Made by a program: the position numbers and the translations under genes. Of a DNA stretch of 64,000 bases, positions 47,946 through 59,254 are shown one piece after another. The stretch lies in assembly GCA_028583415.1 (NCBI GenBank), contig CM053266.1:29078942-29142941 (forward strand), given 5' to 3'. The notes beneath the pieces were generated by a model. The model was not told the origin of the DNA. It did no database searches and saw only the letters and a program-made list of their open reading frames with translations. Origin of the DNA: Protea cynaroides. Lineage: Eukaryota; Streptophyta; Magnoliopsida; Proteales; Proteaceae. Numbering within the stretch: position 1 is the first letter of the stretch; each line of letters begins with the position of its first letter.

Positions 47946-48477
47946 ATGGCAAATAATCGAAAAGTTAAGGAGACTGATAGCAATAGCTCAAAGAGAAAGC
48001 AGGTTGGTGGCAAAGGTTCAACTACTTCAGGTTCTGCAACAACAGTTAGTTTGGGATTAAGAAGGTCCACGAGAGAATCTTCAAAGAAACAGAGTTTGCC
48101 AAGTACTTCAAGTACGCGGAAATCAGAAAGACTTGAGAAACGGACACCAGCAACCACTCCAACTAAGAGAAAATTTGAGCGAGTTGAGAAGCAAAGGATG
48201 CCAAGTCCCTTAAGAAAGTCTGAGAGAAGCGAGAAAAACCATTCTTCGTCTTCAGGGTCAAAGAAGTCTGGAAAAGGTCTGAGCTCTCCGGAAATGAAAA
48301 ATAAAAAAGAGAAGAGAGAGAAAAATGGGAAGCAACAGATGATGGATGTGAGAGAGAGGAGCAGAAATGAGAAGCAGCAACCTAAATCTTCTCGTGTAAT
48401 TCTTAAAAAGAAGAGATTGGATGCACGGAGTTACAGGGCATTGCTCAAGCCCCCATCAAGGATTTCTAAGAGGCCAG
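47946..48477 (+). CDS. MOM1-like: MOM1-like silencing protein, first coding exon
   Basis: ATG at 47946, 8 bases after an acceptor (TTTTATAG). It encodes a basic, Ser/Lys/Arg-rich region with repeated (R)KSERLEK / RRSTRE motifs and ends DARSYRALLKPP...SKRP plus one base (phase 1) at the donor CCAG/GTATTG. From memory this resembles the N-terminus of plant MOM1-like proteins, which keep transposons silent through a CHD3-related helicase-like region and CMM2 domain; those domains lie beyond this window. The nuclear, chromatin-linked role is inferred from that similarity. Its splice to the next exon preserves the frame. Other basic chromatin proteins cannot be excluded. Confidence 0.7.
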
Positions 48478-48723
48478 GTATTGTAAAGTATCTTTTAACT
48501 TCTCTGAAAGCAATACTTCATCGTGTTACCTGTTTTCATATCATTATAAAAATGCTCTCTGAGAAATTACTTTGCTCTCATATTACAAAACTAAAATATA
48601 TTCTCGAAGCTTTTGTAACCTTAAGATAGATGTCCATGTTCATTACCAGGTCGATTTGATAAATGGTAACTCTATCTATTGGTTCAATACATAATTTTTA
48701 TTATTTTCTGTTCTACTGAATAG
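48478..48723 (+). other. Intron 1 of the MOM1-like gene
   Basis: 246 bp, GT...TGAATAG, T-rich. The frame is open for a further 152 bases past the donor, so an unspliced transcript would end at TAG at 48627-48629. Confidence 0.75.
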
Positions 48724-49222
48724 ATGTTCGTCAGAGGCTGAAAAGAGAGGATAAACAGTCTCAGGTGGAGAGTGACCATACTGGAGTTAGTGGTTCCAAG
48801 GTAGTTGAGGAGGATGGAGATGATTGCAGCGAGAGAAGGGAAGAGGAAGAAATTGGAGAATTGCCTGTGCCTGAGTCTGGTGATAGTTCTCGGCAATCAT
48901 CTCCAGATGGAGCAGTGCCAAAAGAAGTTGAGGATGATTCTAATGGCATGCAGGAGGAATGCTCTGTGAGGGAAGACTTTCAAAGACTAGAGTCTACTTC
49001 TGAAGAAAGATCAGATGCTGGTGAAACTGATACAGGAGGGGCTGACAAAGTTAGAACTCTTAAAAGAAAGAGAAGTACAATTGATATGAATTCTGATACT
49101 TCTGAAACAGAAGCAAGTAAAGAGATCTGCAGTGGTACAGCTGATGCTGTCTTTTCATCACCATCTGGGAGCAAGATGTGTAATCTTATTGAGAGATGTG
49201 TTGTCTGCTCCAAAAGACAAAG
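48724..49222 (+). CDS. MOM1-like: MOM1-like silencing protein, second coding exon
   Basis: Begins after GAATAG/ATGTTCG; with one base from exon 1 it reads DVRQRLKREDKQ, then an acidic Ser/Glu-rich linker, and ends LIERCVVCSKRQ plus two bases (phase 2) at CAAAG/GTATTC. The CVVCSKRQR segment, followed in the next exon by FCSCNAK, resembles a Cys-containing element of MOM1-like proteins. Confidence 0.7.
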
Positions 49223-49405
49223 GTATTCTCTTCTCTGGGATTGCCCTTTTTTGTATGCCTTTGATCATGTCATAGTTCTTAAAAATCTGTTCTAATGCCT
49301 GGTTGGTGGCGGCATGTCATTTTGAGTGAATCATTAGAAGAAAATGGAGGAATTTATTTTTAATGCAGTCAATTGGTTAGACTATCTTCGTATCTCCAAA
49401 TGGAT

Positions 49406-49493
49406 TATTTAATTGCTAATGAAGACCAATGGCTAGACTGGCCTATTGTTATTTAATTGCTAATGAAGACCAATGGCTAGACTGGCCTATTGT
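49406..49493. repeat. 44-bp perfect tandem duplication
   Basis: TATTTAATTGCTAATGAAG... occurs twice head to tail (49406-49449 and 49450-49493). Confidence 0.9.
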
Positions 49494-49871
49494 ACGTTAT
49501 AGGTTTATAAGGCCCAAGTATTGAAATCCCATGGCAGGATTGAGGACCTTGTGTTGTGGCCTTCATAATGGCTGGTATTTCTCTATCTAGTCCATAGCTA
49601 CTGTATCAGGTAATCTAGTCTATTATGCTGTTGATGCCTTTATAATAATGCAGAAGGTTTTTTATGCATGGCCATCTAGGAAGGCCTTCCTGGGCTGCAG
49701 CCTGCAGCATGGAAGGGGTGATATGGCAACTCCGACTGTTGGATAGATAAGACATGGCCTCGATTGTCCGTGTCAAATTTCAATACCCTTGCATATATTG
49801 GCACCTTCCCTTGTATTTTCAGTTGTGCATTTGTTTTCAAACCTTTTCTTTTAAAGATTCCCTTTCCTAAT

Positions 49872-50124
49872 TGTGACAAAATAAAGAAAGAAGAAAAGAA
49901 AGAAGAGAAGAAGAAATGGAGAGAAATCGAGAGAGAGTGGAAAGAGAGATCTTACCTCTCCCAGCCATTTTTTTTTAATTAAGATAAAGCAGAGTGACAC
50001 TAGGAAACTAAAACAAGGACTAGTTGACTTACCCATGTAACAGACCTGATTACTAACATAATTAACACTATCATACTACATAACATTATTCCACTAAATA
50101 TCACCATAACTAAGAACTTTAACA
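49872..50124 (-). repeat. 3' LTR of a minus-strand copia-type element
   Basis: 253 bp, matching 56800-57062. On the minus strand it begins TGTTAAAG and ends TTTTGTCACA. Target duplication CTAAT at 49867-49871 and 57063-57067. The purine tract CTTGAGGGAAAG (complement of 50125-50136) precedes it. Confidence 0.85.
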
Positions 50125-50559
50125 CTTTCCCTCAAGCTGGTGTGTGTGTGTGTGTGTGTGTACCTATCAAAGGACTCCAACTTGGAATAAAACAAAGAGA
50201 GAAGAATTGCAAAACCTATCTTCCACATATATAGTGGTCGGAGACACTAGTGAGTATAGAGAGAACTTCATTCTGGTAGCAATATCAACTTAAGAACACC
50301 AGTTGTCAATATTATCGGCAGATAAAAATTGTCGTGTCGAATAAACCCAACATAACCATCATCAATGAACAAAATATGCTGTGGAGAACACCAATCTGCA
50401 ATCTAAAATATCATATTGGCAACAATAACATCATAAGCTCTTCCCAAGGCAGGCATGTAGTAAGTAGTAGTAATCTTCAAAGAATACAAATTAAAGTGCA
50501 AAAATTGATGCACTTATGAGCCCCAAATAGAGGTCACAGATAAAATTGCAGCATAGGTT

Positions 50560-51800
50560 GCTGTGAACCAGATAACTCAACGTAATGTTGCTGAGAACCG
50601 AACAACATATGGTAGCTGTAAACCGGGCATTATCTGGTTGCAGTAAACCAAACAGAATAAGGTTACTTTAAACCAGACAGCATGAGGTTGCTGTAAACCA
50701 GACAACATAAGGTTGCTGTAAACCAGACAACATAAGGTTGCTGTAAACCAGACAACATAAGGTTGGACATTAAGTTGCAGTAAACTAGATAGTATCATGG
50801 TTTGAGGTGCCGGTTGAAACCTCTGCTTTCGGCCAGCGTAGCTCGGTTTCGAGCCTCACCGAGACGAAACCTAGGCTCGATTCCATTAAGTTCCAGGTTT
50901 CGGTCGAACCCAAGTGGTCGGTCGAACCCAAGTGGTTTCGACCTGGTTTCGCTCAGAACCAAGGTTTCGGTTCATAACCCTTTATATAAGTGTTGAGTTC
51001 TGTAGGTTTCGACAGACTGAAACTGTGGGTTCGACCTGGTTTCAGTTCTCACCTTTTGTTTGTCTCTTTTCTTTCTTTTCCGGTGAGAGGCAGAAGAAGG
51101 CAGAGTTGCAAGGCCACAGAGAAGGAGGAAAAGAAAAGAAAAGAAAAAGAAGAAGAAAGCAAGAAAAGAAGGCAGAGGAAGAAGGAGAAGGAAGAGGAAG
51201 AAAAGCAGAATGAAAGAAAAGAAAAAATAAAATAAAACTTACCTGAATGGATGTGTCGCGAGAATAGAGTGCCGCCAGAACTGGTGGTGCTTTCGTTTTC
51301 ACTTCTTGCCACCGCCGTAGGTAGGGTTCTCTTCTCAGACTTTCGTTTTGCCCTCCAGCCGCTGTAGTTAGGGTTCTCACCAAGTAAGAACTTACCTCTT
51401 CAACGTTTTTGCCTTTATCCCTTTATAAGATATTATCCCATGCTTCTCGCCTTATTATATATTTGTACCACCACTCATTTCCTTTTATCATTTTATAGGT
51501 TATTATCCCATGCATCTCTCACCTATAATGTATTTCTACAACAACCCAATCCGTGTTAGAATAAAATTCAATATAACATTGTATAGCAGGTTTCGGCGGG
51601 TTTCGGTCTGGTTTCGACTGAAACTCGAGATAACTCGGTTTCGAGGCTGGCCGAAACCGGCCTCTCAACCGGCACCTCGATCCTTGGATGGTATAAGGTT
51701 ACCGTAAGCCAGACAGCATAAGTTTGTTGTCAACTAGACAGCATAAGGTTTTTGTAAACCAGACAATATAAGGTTGCTATGAACCAGATAAATTGCAATG
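50560..51800. repeat. 25-bp minisatellite split by an insertion
   Basis: Units like GGTTGCTGTAAACCAGACAA run from about 50560 to 50790 and resume at about 51690-51800; the part between is a separate element. Confidence 0.8.
50804..51678. mobile_element. Non-autonomous element with 14-bp terminal inverted repeats
   Basis: Ends GAGGTGCCGGTTGA and TCAACCGGCACCTC are perfect inverted repeats; both subterminal zones are full of GGTTTCG/CGAAACC motifs. The centre has an AAGAAG-type purine tract (51090-51235). No clear target duplication. Class unknown. Confidence 0.6.
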
Positions 51801-52333
51801 TTTTTGAATACCATCTGCATATATAAAATTGTTGCTGAGGTTGCTAACAGATTACTCGAACAAATAAATAATAGGGAAAATTTCACCCCCCTTGAGGTAT
51901 ACCCTTAAATCAACCACCCCCCATCTTGCTCCATAATGTCAACCACCTCCCCTACTTTTGAAAATAAATATCAACATATCCTGTCAGTCATTAAGTGATG
52001 AGACGAATCGTAACTACTGTTTTCAATGGCAATATTACTGCTAAAATTGTAAAATGTCATTTTTACCTTTTTGAAACTTAAGTAAAAAGGGTAAAATTTG
52101 ATTCAGGGGAAAATGGTTTTATACAAATCGGAGGTTGAATAGGAATGGAACCACATATCAGTGCAATCGATATGGAATCTGTGGTTGCATTTGGGAAGTA
52201 GCCTGATCTTTTCGCCGTTGGAGAGCTCATAGAGACAGACTTAACATTCTAGTCCTTCCACGAATTCATGGTGGTTTTTTTTTGTTTTTTTGTTTTTCCT
52301 TCTAAAGTTCCAGGTAGGACAAAGCTCTAATGT

Positions 52334-52895
52334 TCACTCATGCTTGAGATCAGACTTGAAAACAGAGACAACGAAATGAACCCATCTCATCTTTGAACGA
52401 GTGTCGTCCACCGAAACTGATGATCTCTTGGTAAACTCCAAGCAATCAGCAATAGCTTCTGAATAGAAAGAATTTGAACGCCCATGGAATCTCAACCTGT
52501 AATCAGACAGATGAAAGCTCTGTTCCTTCAAATTTTTTTTTTTGAAGCTCCTTCTGCAGTTGCTGCATCTATTGATACTATTCTTCAAGGAATTTATGGC
52601 TTGCCCATATGAAGATTTCCACTTGCTTATGAACTTGATGAAGTAGAGGAACCTTGTGCGCAGTCCATTCAAGGAGAACTTCCGAGGGCTCAACCTGAAC
52701 TGGGAGGGATTGGATGAAGGACAGTTCCAGGCCACTGGTCTTGGCCTTGCTAGGACTGGGAGAAAATCCAAAGAGTCCCCTCTCCTGCTCGCTCCGAGAA
52801 TTGATGCTGGCAGCCCAGAACCGCCGCTTTGTGTACGGATGGAGCAAAAATATGAACATGATCACTAAGTAGAGGACGATAATCGCTGCAATCAT
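52334..52895 (-). pseudogene. Captured ATL-type gene fragment (membrane segment and GLD-like region)
   Basis: Minus-strand reading gives IIVLYLVIMFIFLLHPY (a membrane helix) and then SGLELSFIQSLPVQ, the order found before the RING domain in ATL ubiquitin ligases. The downstream part shifts frame and is scrambled. Confidence 0.6.
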
Positions 52896-52988
52896 TCGTC
52901 CTGCTTATGTTTCACCCTTTCATAAAGAATAAATCATTCCCAAACCAAATTAAAAACCCCTCGTCTGAGCTACTGTCTCGGTTCAACA

Positions 52989-53162
52989 ATGGCTGCCGTC
53001 ACTTCTCTAGCGACGCTACTTGATACGGACGCCTGCGAGAAAGAGACAAAGGCGCTTCACTTTATCAAAGAGATGACCAAAACCGCAGATGCCGTCCAAG
53101 AGAAGGTTTTGGCTGAGATTTTGAACCGAAATGCTGAGACTGAGTACCTGCAAATTCTTTGA
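52989..53162 (+). pseudogene. Captured GH3 (auxin/jasmonate amido synthetase) N-terminal fragment
   Basis: ATG at 52989 begins MAAVTSLATLLDTDACEKE; LHFIKEMTKTADAVQEKVL and EILNRNAETEYLQ follow, closely matching the first exon of GH3 acyl-amido synthetases. 57 codons to TGA. The catalytic domain is absent. Confidence 0.75.
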
Positions 53163-53442
53163 ATAAGTTGGGGCATAAGGCTACCTTGCAAAGAAAGTCC
53201 ATTCAAGTCACTGGACTGGAACTTTTCTCATTGGTCCATGCCAAAGGTAAAATTACAATGGATCCTTTGTTTTTGAGGCTTATCAAGTCAAAACTTCATT
53301 TTTAACACCATCCCAATCCGTGGAGACCGGAACTTAATCTAACCACCTCCACTCTCCAACCCCAACTCTCTGTTTTGAGAGACAGAATAACTCACTGGTT
53401 CTATCACTCTCTATCATGGCAAACAAACTAGATCAAGCATGA

Positions 53443-53703
53443 GTGAACATTAGAGCTTTGTCTACCTGGAACTTTAGGGAAAAAAAAAACCACCATGAAT
53501 TCGTGGAAGGACTAAAGTGTTCAATCTGTCTCTGTGAGCTCTGTGACAGCGAAAAGATCCGGCTGCTTCCCAAATGCAACCACAGATTCCATATCGATTG
53601 CATTGGTATGTGGTTCCATTCCCATTCAACCTATCTGATTTGTAGAACCCCAGTTGCCCCTGAATCAAATTTTACCCTTTTTACTCAATTTTCAAAAAGG
53701 TAA
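53443..53703 (+). pseudogene. Captured ATL RING-H2 domain fragment
   Basis: CSICLCELCDSEKIRLLPK, CNHRFHIDCIGMW and a final IC pair form a RING-H2 finger, but the seventh metal ligand (Cys in the family) is Tyr here (STYLIC). A second, inverted and stop-containing copy is at about 52115-52290. Confidence 0.75.
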
Positions 53704-53902
53704 AAATGAGATTTTACAATCTAAGGGGTAATATTGCTATTGAAAACAGTAGTTACAATTCGTTTCATCACTTCATGGACTGACAGGGTATGTTGATATT
53801 TATTTTCAAAAGTAGGGGAGGTGGTTGACATTATGGGCCAAGAGGGGGGGTGGTTGATTTAAGGGTATATCTCGGGGGGGGGTGAAATTTTCTTTAAATA
53901 AT

Positions 53903-54413
53903 AATAATTTTCAACTGATGACTTAAGCAGAATCAGCAGATAATCTCCCTCCCAACGTGTAGCATTACATGTGGGCAAAAATGCATAGGATGCCATAAAG
54001 GATATTCCACCATCACATGACAGCAATAATCAACATCTCGAGCTAATACGTAATCCTGAGAAGGTAGCAATAATCTTGAGCAAATATGCTCCATTTCCCC
54101 TCTCATGGAGCATTCCACATGGGCCAATAACACAGGGGATATGTTCGAAGAGAACATCCATAGAACCAGCAAAACAAAAAAGCCAACCAAATAGTAGGAT
54201 AATTTGTAGAATATAATTAGGAGCAAAATATCCAGGTTTGAAGTTGATCCGGCAGTTGGATTCAAAGGTATGAATTATCAGAATTATTTGGGTTATTTTG
54301 GGAACGCAAAGAACAAAACTCTAGGAAAGGAACAAACAGACAGTGGCAGAATCGTAATTATCCAGAACAGTGAAGGACCTTTGTGGGTGATAAACAAAAC
54401 TAAGGACCTAATT
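53903..54413. other. Spacer inside the copia-type element
   Basis: No gene or clear repeat seen, except AAGGACCTAATT at 54402-54413, the left target duplication of the next SINE. Confidence 0.4.
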
Positions 54414-54542
54414 GGAAGCAAATACCTGCTTGGTCAGATTGTTGGCCCTTGTTTGGTGAAGGACGGGCTCGGAGGTAGGTCTCAAGTTCGAGCCTCTCCC
54501 CACCCTGTAGTATAACATAGAGTAGGACCGATCAAAAAAACA
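54414..54542 (+). mobile_element. tRNA-derived SINE with 12-bp target duplication
   Basis: A polymerase III B-box-like AAGTTCGAGCCTC near 54483 and an A-rich end. AAGGACCTAATT flanks it perfectly at 54402-54413 and 54543-54554. Confidence 0.8.
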
Positions 54543-54554
54543 AAGGACCTAATT

Positions 54555-56060
54555 ATATTTGAGTAAGGGATAATTCTGGAAAATAACAATAAAGAATGAA
54601 ATAAACAGAACTGTATTTAGAAGGGGAATTAAAATATCAAAATCTAATCAATGGATTGAAGATCAAACTTTGTAGTGATGTTGTAAAACAGAATTAAAAA
54701 TATGAGGTGGATCCAATGGATGGATGGTGATATATGATAGAGTCCTAATGGATGTATGTGTAATGTGTGTATCAGATCAGTGCCTGATTTGGATACAAGA
54801 GTGCAATCTGAGATCAGTTTCAGTCAATGCTATTAATGGACAGAATTGAAGAATGAATGGGGAATGCACAAAGATAATAAAAGGTGATTAATGGATGCTA
54901 ACAGATCTAAAATAAACAGCAAAACAGTAACTTACTTGATAACTAACGGAGGGTAAGAAGAAGAAGGATATATGACCAAAGGAATCACCACCAATGGCTT
55001 GGACTGGAATGACCACCAATCATCCTGAATATTGAAAGGGAGTCCCCATAAGTGATAAAAAATAGCTGTGACAGCAGATTCCAATGGGAGATAGAGTAGG
55101 GACACAGTCCTTGTAGCTGAAAGATTTTTAGTTTTTAAAGAAAATGGGTATGACAGCTCCAATATGTTCGGAAACAACTCCTAGAGAGCGGAGGAGACAA
55201 CTAAGCTTTGAATGTCTAGACGAGTGCAATTGAGATATGCAAGCCAGACTCTATAAGGAAAGACAGTTCAGAGATAGAAATCTATAAAGAGGATATTAGA
55301 GAAGAAAGGGAGGAATCGCCTCCCAATGAGTTTTATCAGTAAGAGGAGAAGAGTTATACAGTTAACGGTTACACAGTGGTCTAAGTCCCAGGTAGAGTTG
55401 GGAAGAAATATGAAGAAAATTCCTCGTTCTATGTTATACTTGATGTTAGTGAGGGAAATGAAGCATGTTGTATGGTGAGATTTTAGAAGATGAGGAAAGG
55501 ATTCGTAAATCAGCTAGCCACATTAGTAAGTCTTGATTGTGGCAAGAAGCAATTGGATTATTGTGGCTGAGTTCAGGAGGATTGTTTAGGAGCGGCCAAG
55601 AGGGCCATGTAGTTTAAGTTTGTCTTGTGCCTAATCCAAGAGGTATCTGGGATGCAAGAGAGCCAGATTGGCCACCAGTCATAGAGGCAGATGTCAGTTA
55701 CCTAGCAGAATTAGTAGCAATGATTTCCCTTGAGCTGGCCACCTAGCCTCATGAGGACAGGTTCAGAGAGGCTAAGCTCGGTGTATATTTTAGTTGCCTG
55801 TGAGAACGAGCAGTCACCCGCGGTCATCACGGTGTACTTGTGATTTGTACATTATTATTACTATTATTATTATCTTAATTATTGAGTACAAGTAGATGTT
55901 GTTGTTATATGTTGCATAGGTATCTATCTAGATATGCATGAAGCGTTAGTGACCTATTATGGCATTGAGATTATTACTTTCCCTTCCTGTGCTCAGTCAG
56001 ATCTTGATGCGACACACTTTTGTGTCAGGACCTTTCTGTGAGCTTTGTGAACCGAGCAGG
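54555..56060. other. Stretch without recognised features
   Basis: Transposon-internal or old intergenic-type DNA; (TTA)n-like ACTATTATTATT near 55858. No credible coding sequence. Confidence 0.4.
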
Positions 56061-56420
56061 TTTGAATCACCACAATAGGGTTGATACTGAATCACCACAG
56101 AACCAAAGGCAAAAACCAACTTCATTCATCAAATTCGTGCTTAGGCTTGTGGTCCTTTGCAAACATACATAGAAAACTCAAAAGAGGAATCAAACTAGTC
56201 CTCAAACTTTTCCTGACAATAACTTACGTTGGAGGTAGTTTATTTATAATAAAACCCAACTTAAAACAAAGAAAAATAACTTAAACAATTTAAAGCACTT
56301 AAAAGACATAAAAATTTAAAGCATTAGAAGTCCTATCCAGCTAGATAAAGACTTATCTAACTAGACTTAGGCTGCTAAGATACTTATCCTGTACTCCTAC
56401 CTTCTACCCATAGTTTAGGC
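56061..56420 (-). repeat. Fragment of a second copia-type LTR family
   Basis: Resembles 59255-59600 in inverted orientation (AATAAACTACCTCCAA, ACTAGTTTG, AATTTGATGAATGAA). Confidence 0.6.
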
Positions 56421-56787
56421 TCATTAAAATGGCCTATTGCAATGAAAATTCATGCGATCAAAGGCCCAACATACGTATAACCCAAGGCTTACTTCCATTA
56501 AAATAAGCCCAAATTGGTGTCGTACATGCATCAGGAGAAAAACAAAAGAAACTAACACATGAAGAAACAGTCATGAGGAATAAGCCAGGGAATCGAACCA
56601 GAGAAGAAACAGAACTCAGATCAGGAATAAGCACCAGGAATTGAACAGTTTTTAGCCAGATTTAAACACATGAAGTAGAACTAGACTGAGATTCAAAGAT
56701 AAACCTTAACTTTTCTGATGCAGCAGATGCAGCACTGGTGGCTGCACACCATTATAAAATATAAAGGCCTTAAACGACTCTCAACCT

Positions 56788-56799
56788 GCTCTGATACCA
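56788..56799 (-). promoter_or_regulatory. Primer binding site, initiator tRNA-Met type
   Basis: On the minus strand TGGTATCAGAGC, abutting the LTR at 56800. It fixes the orientation as minus and the class as copia-like. Confidence 0.88.
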
Positions 56800-57062
56800 T
56801 ATGACAAAATAAAGAAAGAAGAAAAGAAAGGAGGAGAAGAAGAAGATGGGGAGCAATCGAGAGAGAGTGGAAAGAAGAGATTGTGTATTGATCTTACCTC
56901 TCACAGCCCCTTTTATTAAATATTAATTGAGATAAAGCAGAGCTACAATAGGAAACTAAAACAAGGACTAGCCGACTTAACTACTAACACAATTAACCCC
57001 AGGATACTAGTAACACCATGACACTACTCCACTAAACATTACCATAAGTAAGAACCTTAACA
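56800..57062 (-). repeat. 5' LTR of the minus-strand copia-type element
   Basis: 263 bp, similar to 49872-50124; followed by target duplication CTAAT (57063-57067). The terminal CA is mutated to TA. Confidence 0.87.
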
Positions 57063-57067
57063 CTAAT

Positions 57068-57910
57068 AATTTTTTTAAAGCTTTATTTTGCCGCATGGCT
57101 ATCTCTGTTTGGCTGAAACTTGATATTGAGAGAGGGGGGGGGGTGGACCGAGGCCGTACCTGCTGACAAAATTTGGGCTCTACCTGATTGATCATGTGGC
57201 AGATAATAGGGACATACAAAAAGGCCTTCCTAGGTGGATGTCCATGAAACTGGAACCCATATCATGACACCACCAATTTTTTTTTTTAATTATAAAATAT
57301 TAATGGTTGATTATTTCTTTTATTGAGGTATCTTATGCTTAAAGGGACGAAAAAGTAGTAGTCATCATCTCTTATTTGTTTGTAAGTATTAAGGTTTATT
57401 CCTGGGTTTTCCTAGCCTTATTTTGAGTTCTTTGCAAATGAAGGGATGTTTCCTCATCTCAACCTAGGATTCTTTTCGTTCTTCTGCTCAGCTCTTTTGG
57501 ACATTCTTTTTGATTTGGTTATTTCAAGGAGCTTATGCAGAATATTTCATTGAAAGGAATTTCAAGATTTCAAATGATCCATCTCTAGAAGAATGGATTT
57601 TTGGCTCCTTCAACCTCCCTCTTGTATGGTTTATTGTGTTCTAGTAGTTTAATTGCTTGCAATTAGAAGATACTTTGGGTCTGTTGTGCATACTCAATGG
57701 CTTATCTTTACTTGTTCCTTTAATTTTGAAGATCTGATGCAGGCATGCAGCGATAAATATAGTTTCACCTTCACATGTTTTATGTGCATGCTAAAAATTT
57801 CCATAGAATAGGCCCACATTTAGAGCCAAAAAAAAAAAAAAAAAAAAAAACCTAATGTTGTGGTAATAAAGGAGTCCCTAAGTATTATAGTCGGATTTAT
57901 TTCCCTTTTA
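57068..57910. other. Intron sequence without recognised features
   Basis: Mostly unique-looking, T-rich intron DNA; poly(A) of about 27 bases at 57824-57850. The left SINE target duplication is at 57899-57910. Confidence 0.4.
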
Positions 57911-58089
57911 TTTAGTGGCCATTGCTTAGAGCAATGGTAAAAGGCTTGAGCGAGCAAATGCCCGGATTCAAGTCTTGAGGGCGGCTACTTTGTGCAAAAA
58001 TACTGAAGATTAGGATCGAAACTCCAAACTCACCCCTCCTAGGACCCCACATAGGCGGGACCAGCATAGGGTAATGGTTGTTTTTTTAA
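57911..58089 (+). mobile_element. tRNA-derived SINE (Au-like) with 12-bp target duplication
   Basis: A-box-like TTAGAGCAATGG and B-box-like GGATTCAAGTC, then ACCCCACATAGGCGGGA and a T-tract end. ATTTCCCTTTTA flanks it perfectly at 57899-57910 and 58090-58101. Confidence 0.85.
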
Positions 58090-58401
58090 ATTTCCCTTTT
58101 AGTAGATGAATTGTTTATGCCATGTTGCTTTTCTAGAAATCTGTGTAAATTTTTCTAGGTGATTAAAAGTGTTCATAACGGTCAATGTGGGGACATTAAC
58201 AATGGAGGGCTTAAGAAAAAATGAGTTCCTTTGGAGTTGTTGATGCAGATAAAACACACAAATGAGCTTCTTTTAGTGGAAATAAGCTTTGGGTGGGTTC
58301 TATACATGTTGGCCTTTGATCCCATGGGTTTTCATTGTAATAGGGCACTTTAATGGAGCTAAACTATGGGTATAAAGTAGGAGTACGGGATTAGTGTTTT
58401 A

Positions 58402-59239
58402 GGGCCTGTTTGATAAAACTTCTACTTCTGGATTCTATGGATTCTGGCTCCCAGGGAGCCATTTTGGAGTAGAAGTGTGTTTGATAAGTCCGGTTGGATT
58501 CCAACTTCCACAGAGTGAACCGGATTCAAAATGGCTCCAGAATCCAAAATTTTGGAGTCATAAATACTTGCTCCAAGCTGTTGAATCAACTTTTTGGAAG
58601 GAAAAAAAGAGTCAACTCTCACATAACTCTCACTTGACCACCACCACTACTGTCGCCACCACCCACCACCACCACCACCGTTGCCACCACCCACCACCAC
58701 CGACCACCCACCACCACCACCTCCGCCACCACCACCCACTTCCACCATCGCCACCACCACCACTACTGCCGCCGCCACCACCGTCGTTGCTGCCGGCACC
58801 ACCACCACTGCCATTACATAACCACCACCACCGCCCCCACCACCACCACCATCACCACTACTACCGCCACCACCTCCGCCACCACCTCTACCACCACCAC
58901 CAACACCACCACCACCACCACCGCAACTACCACCGCAACCACCACCACCAACACCACCACTACTACCGCTACCACCACAACCACCACCACCACCACCACC
59001 ACCACCACCGCCCACCACCGCCACCACCCACCACTACCACAACTATTTTTCTAGACTTCGATTGGGGAGATAGTATGTTATCAAACATGTTTCTAATCCA
59101 AAGATGCTCTAGAATCTATTTCAGAATTGCGATATCAAACAAGTTTCTATTCCAAAATAATCCTGGAGTAGCCTAGAGTAGAATCCAAATTTGAACCAGA
59201 ATCCAGAATCCAGAAGCAGAAGTTTTATCAAACAGGCCC
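58402..59239. mobile_element. Harbinger/Tourist-like MITE, complete
   Basis: Terminal inverted repeats GGGCCTGTTTGATAAAACTT (about 45 bp with few changes), TTA target duplication at 58399-58401 and 59240-59242. It contains a 400-bp ACC repeat. Related fragment at 11951-12149. Confidence 0.85.
58636..59040 (+). repeat. ACC/CAC trinucleotide repeat inside the MITE
   Basis: About 400 bp of nearly pure CAC/ACC units. Long His/Pro/Thr or Gly/Val frames across it are artefacts of composition. Confidence 0.95.
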
Positions 59240-59254
59240 TTAGCATCCCAAGTT

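Larger units (their letters stand above)
51873..53893. mobile_element. Pack-MULE carrying ATL RING-finger and GH3 gene fragments
   Basis: Long inverted repeats: 51873 to about 52348 and about 53436 to 53893. The outer 190 bp (GAAAATTTCACCCCCC... through CTGTCAGTCCATGAAG-like sequence) are the element's own termini; the inner part of both arms is a RING-finger fragment. Flanks ATAAATAAT (51864-51872) and TTAAATAAT (53894-53902) match at 8 of 9 bases, as expected for Mutator-like elements. No transposase. Confidence 0.7.
50125..56799 (-). mobile_element. Copia-type element, internal region without coding domains
   Basis: 6.7 kb between matching LTRs, yet no gag, protease, integrase or RT motif is visible; probably a non-autonomous element. 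It contains (TG)n at 50141-50161, a minisatellite, an inverted-terminal element, a Pack-MULE and a SINE. Confidence 0.65.

Noticed and set aside
50141..50161. (TG)n tract as a regulatory element
   Set aside because: A simple microsatellite next to the copia polypurine tract; nothing supports a function.
58475..59176. His/Pro/Thr-rich and Gly/Val-rich open frames
   Set aside because: Translation of an ACC repeat inside a MITE; several frames and both strands are open at once.
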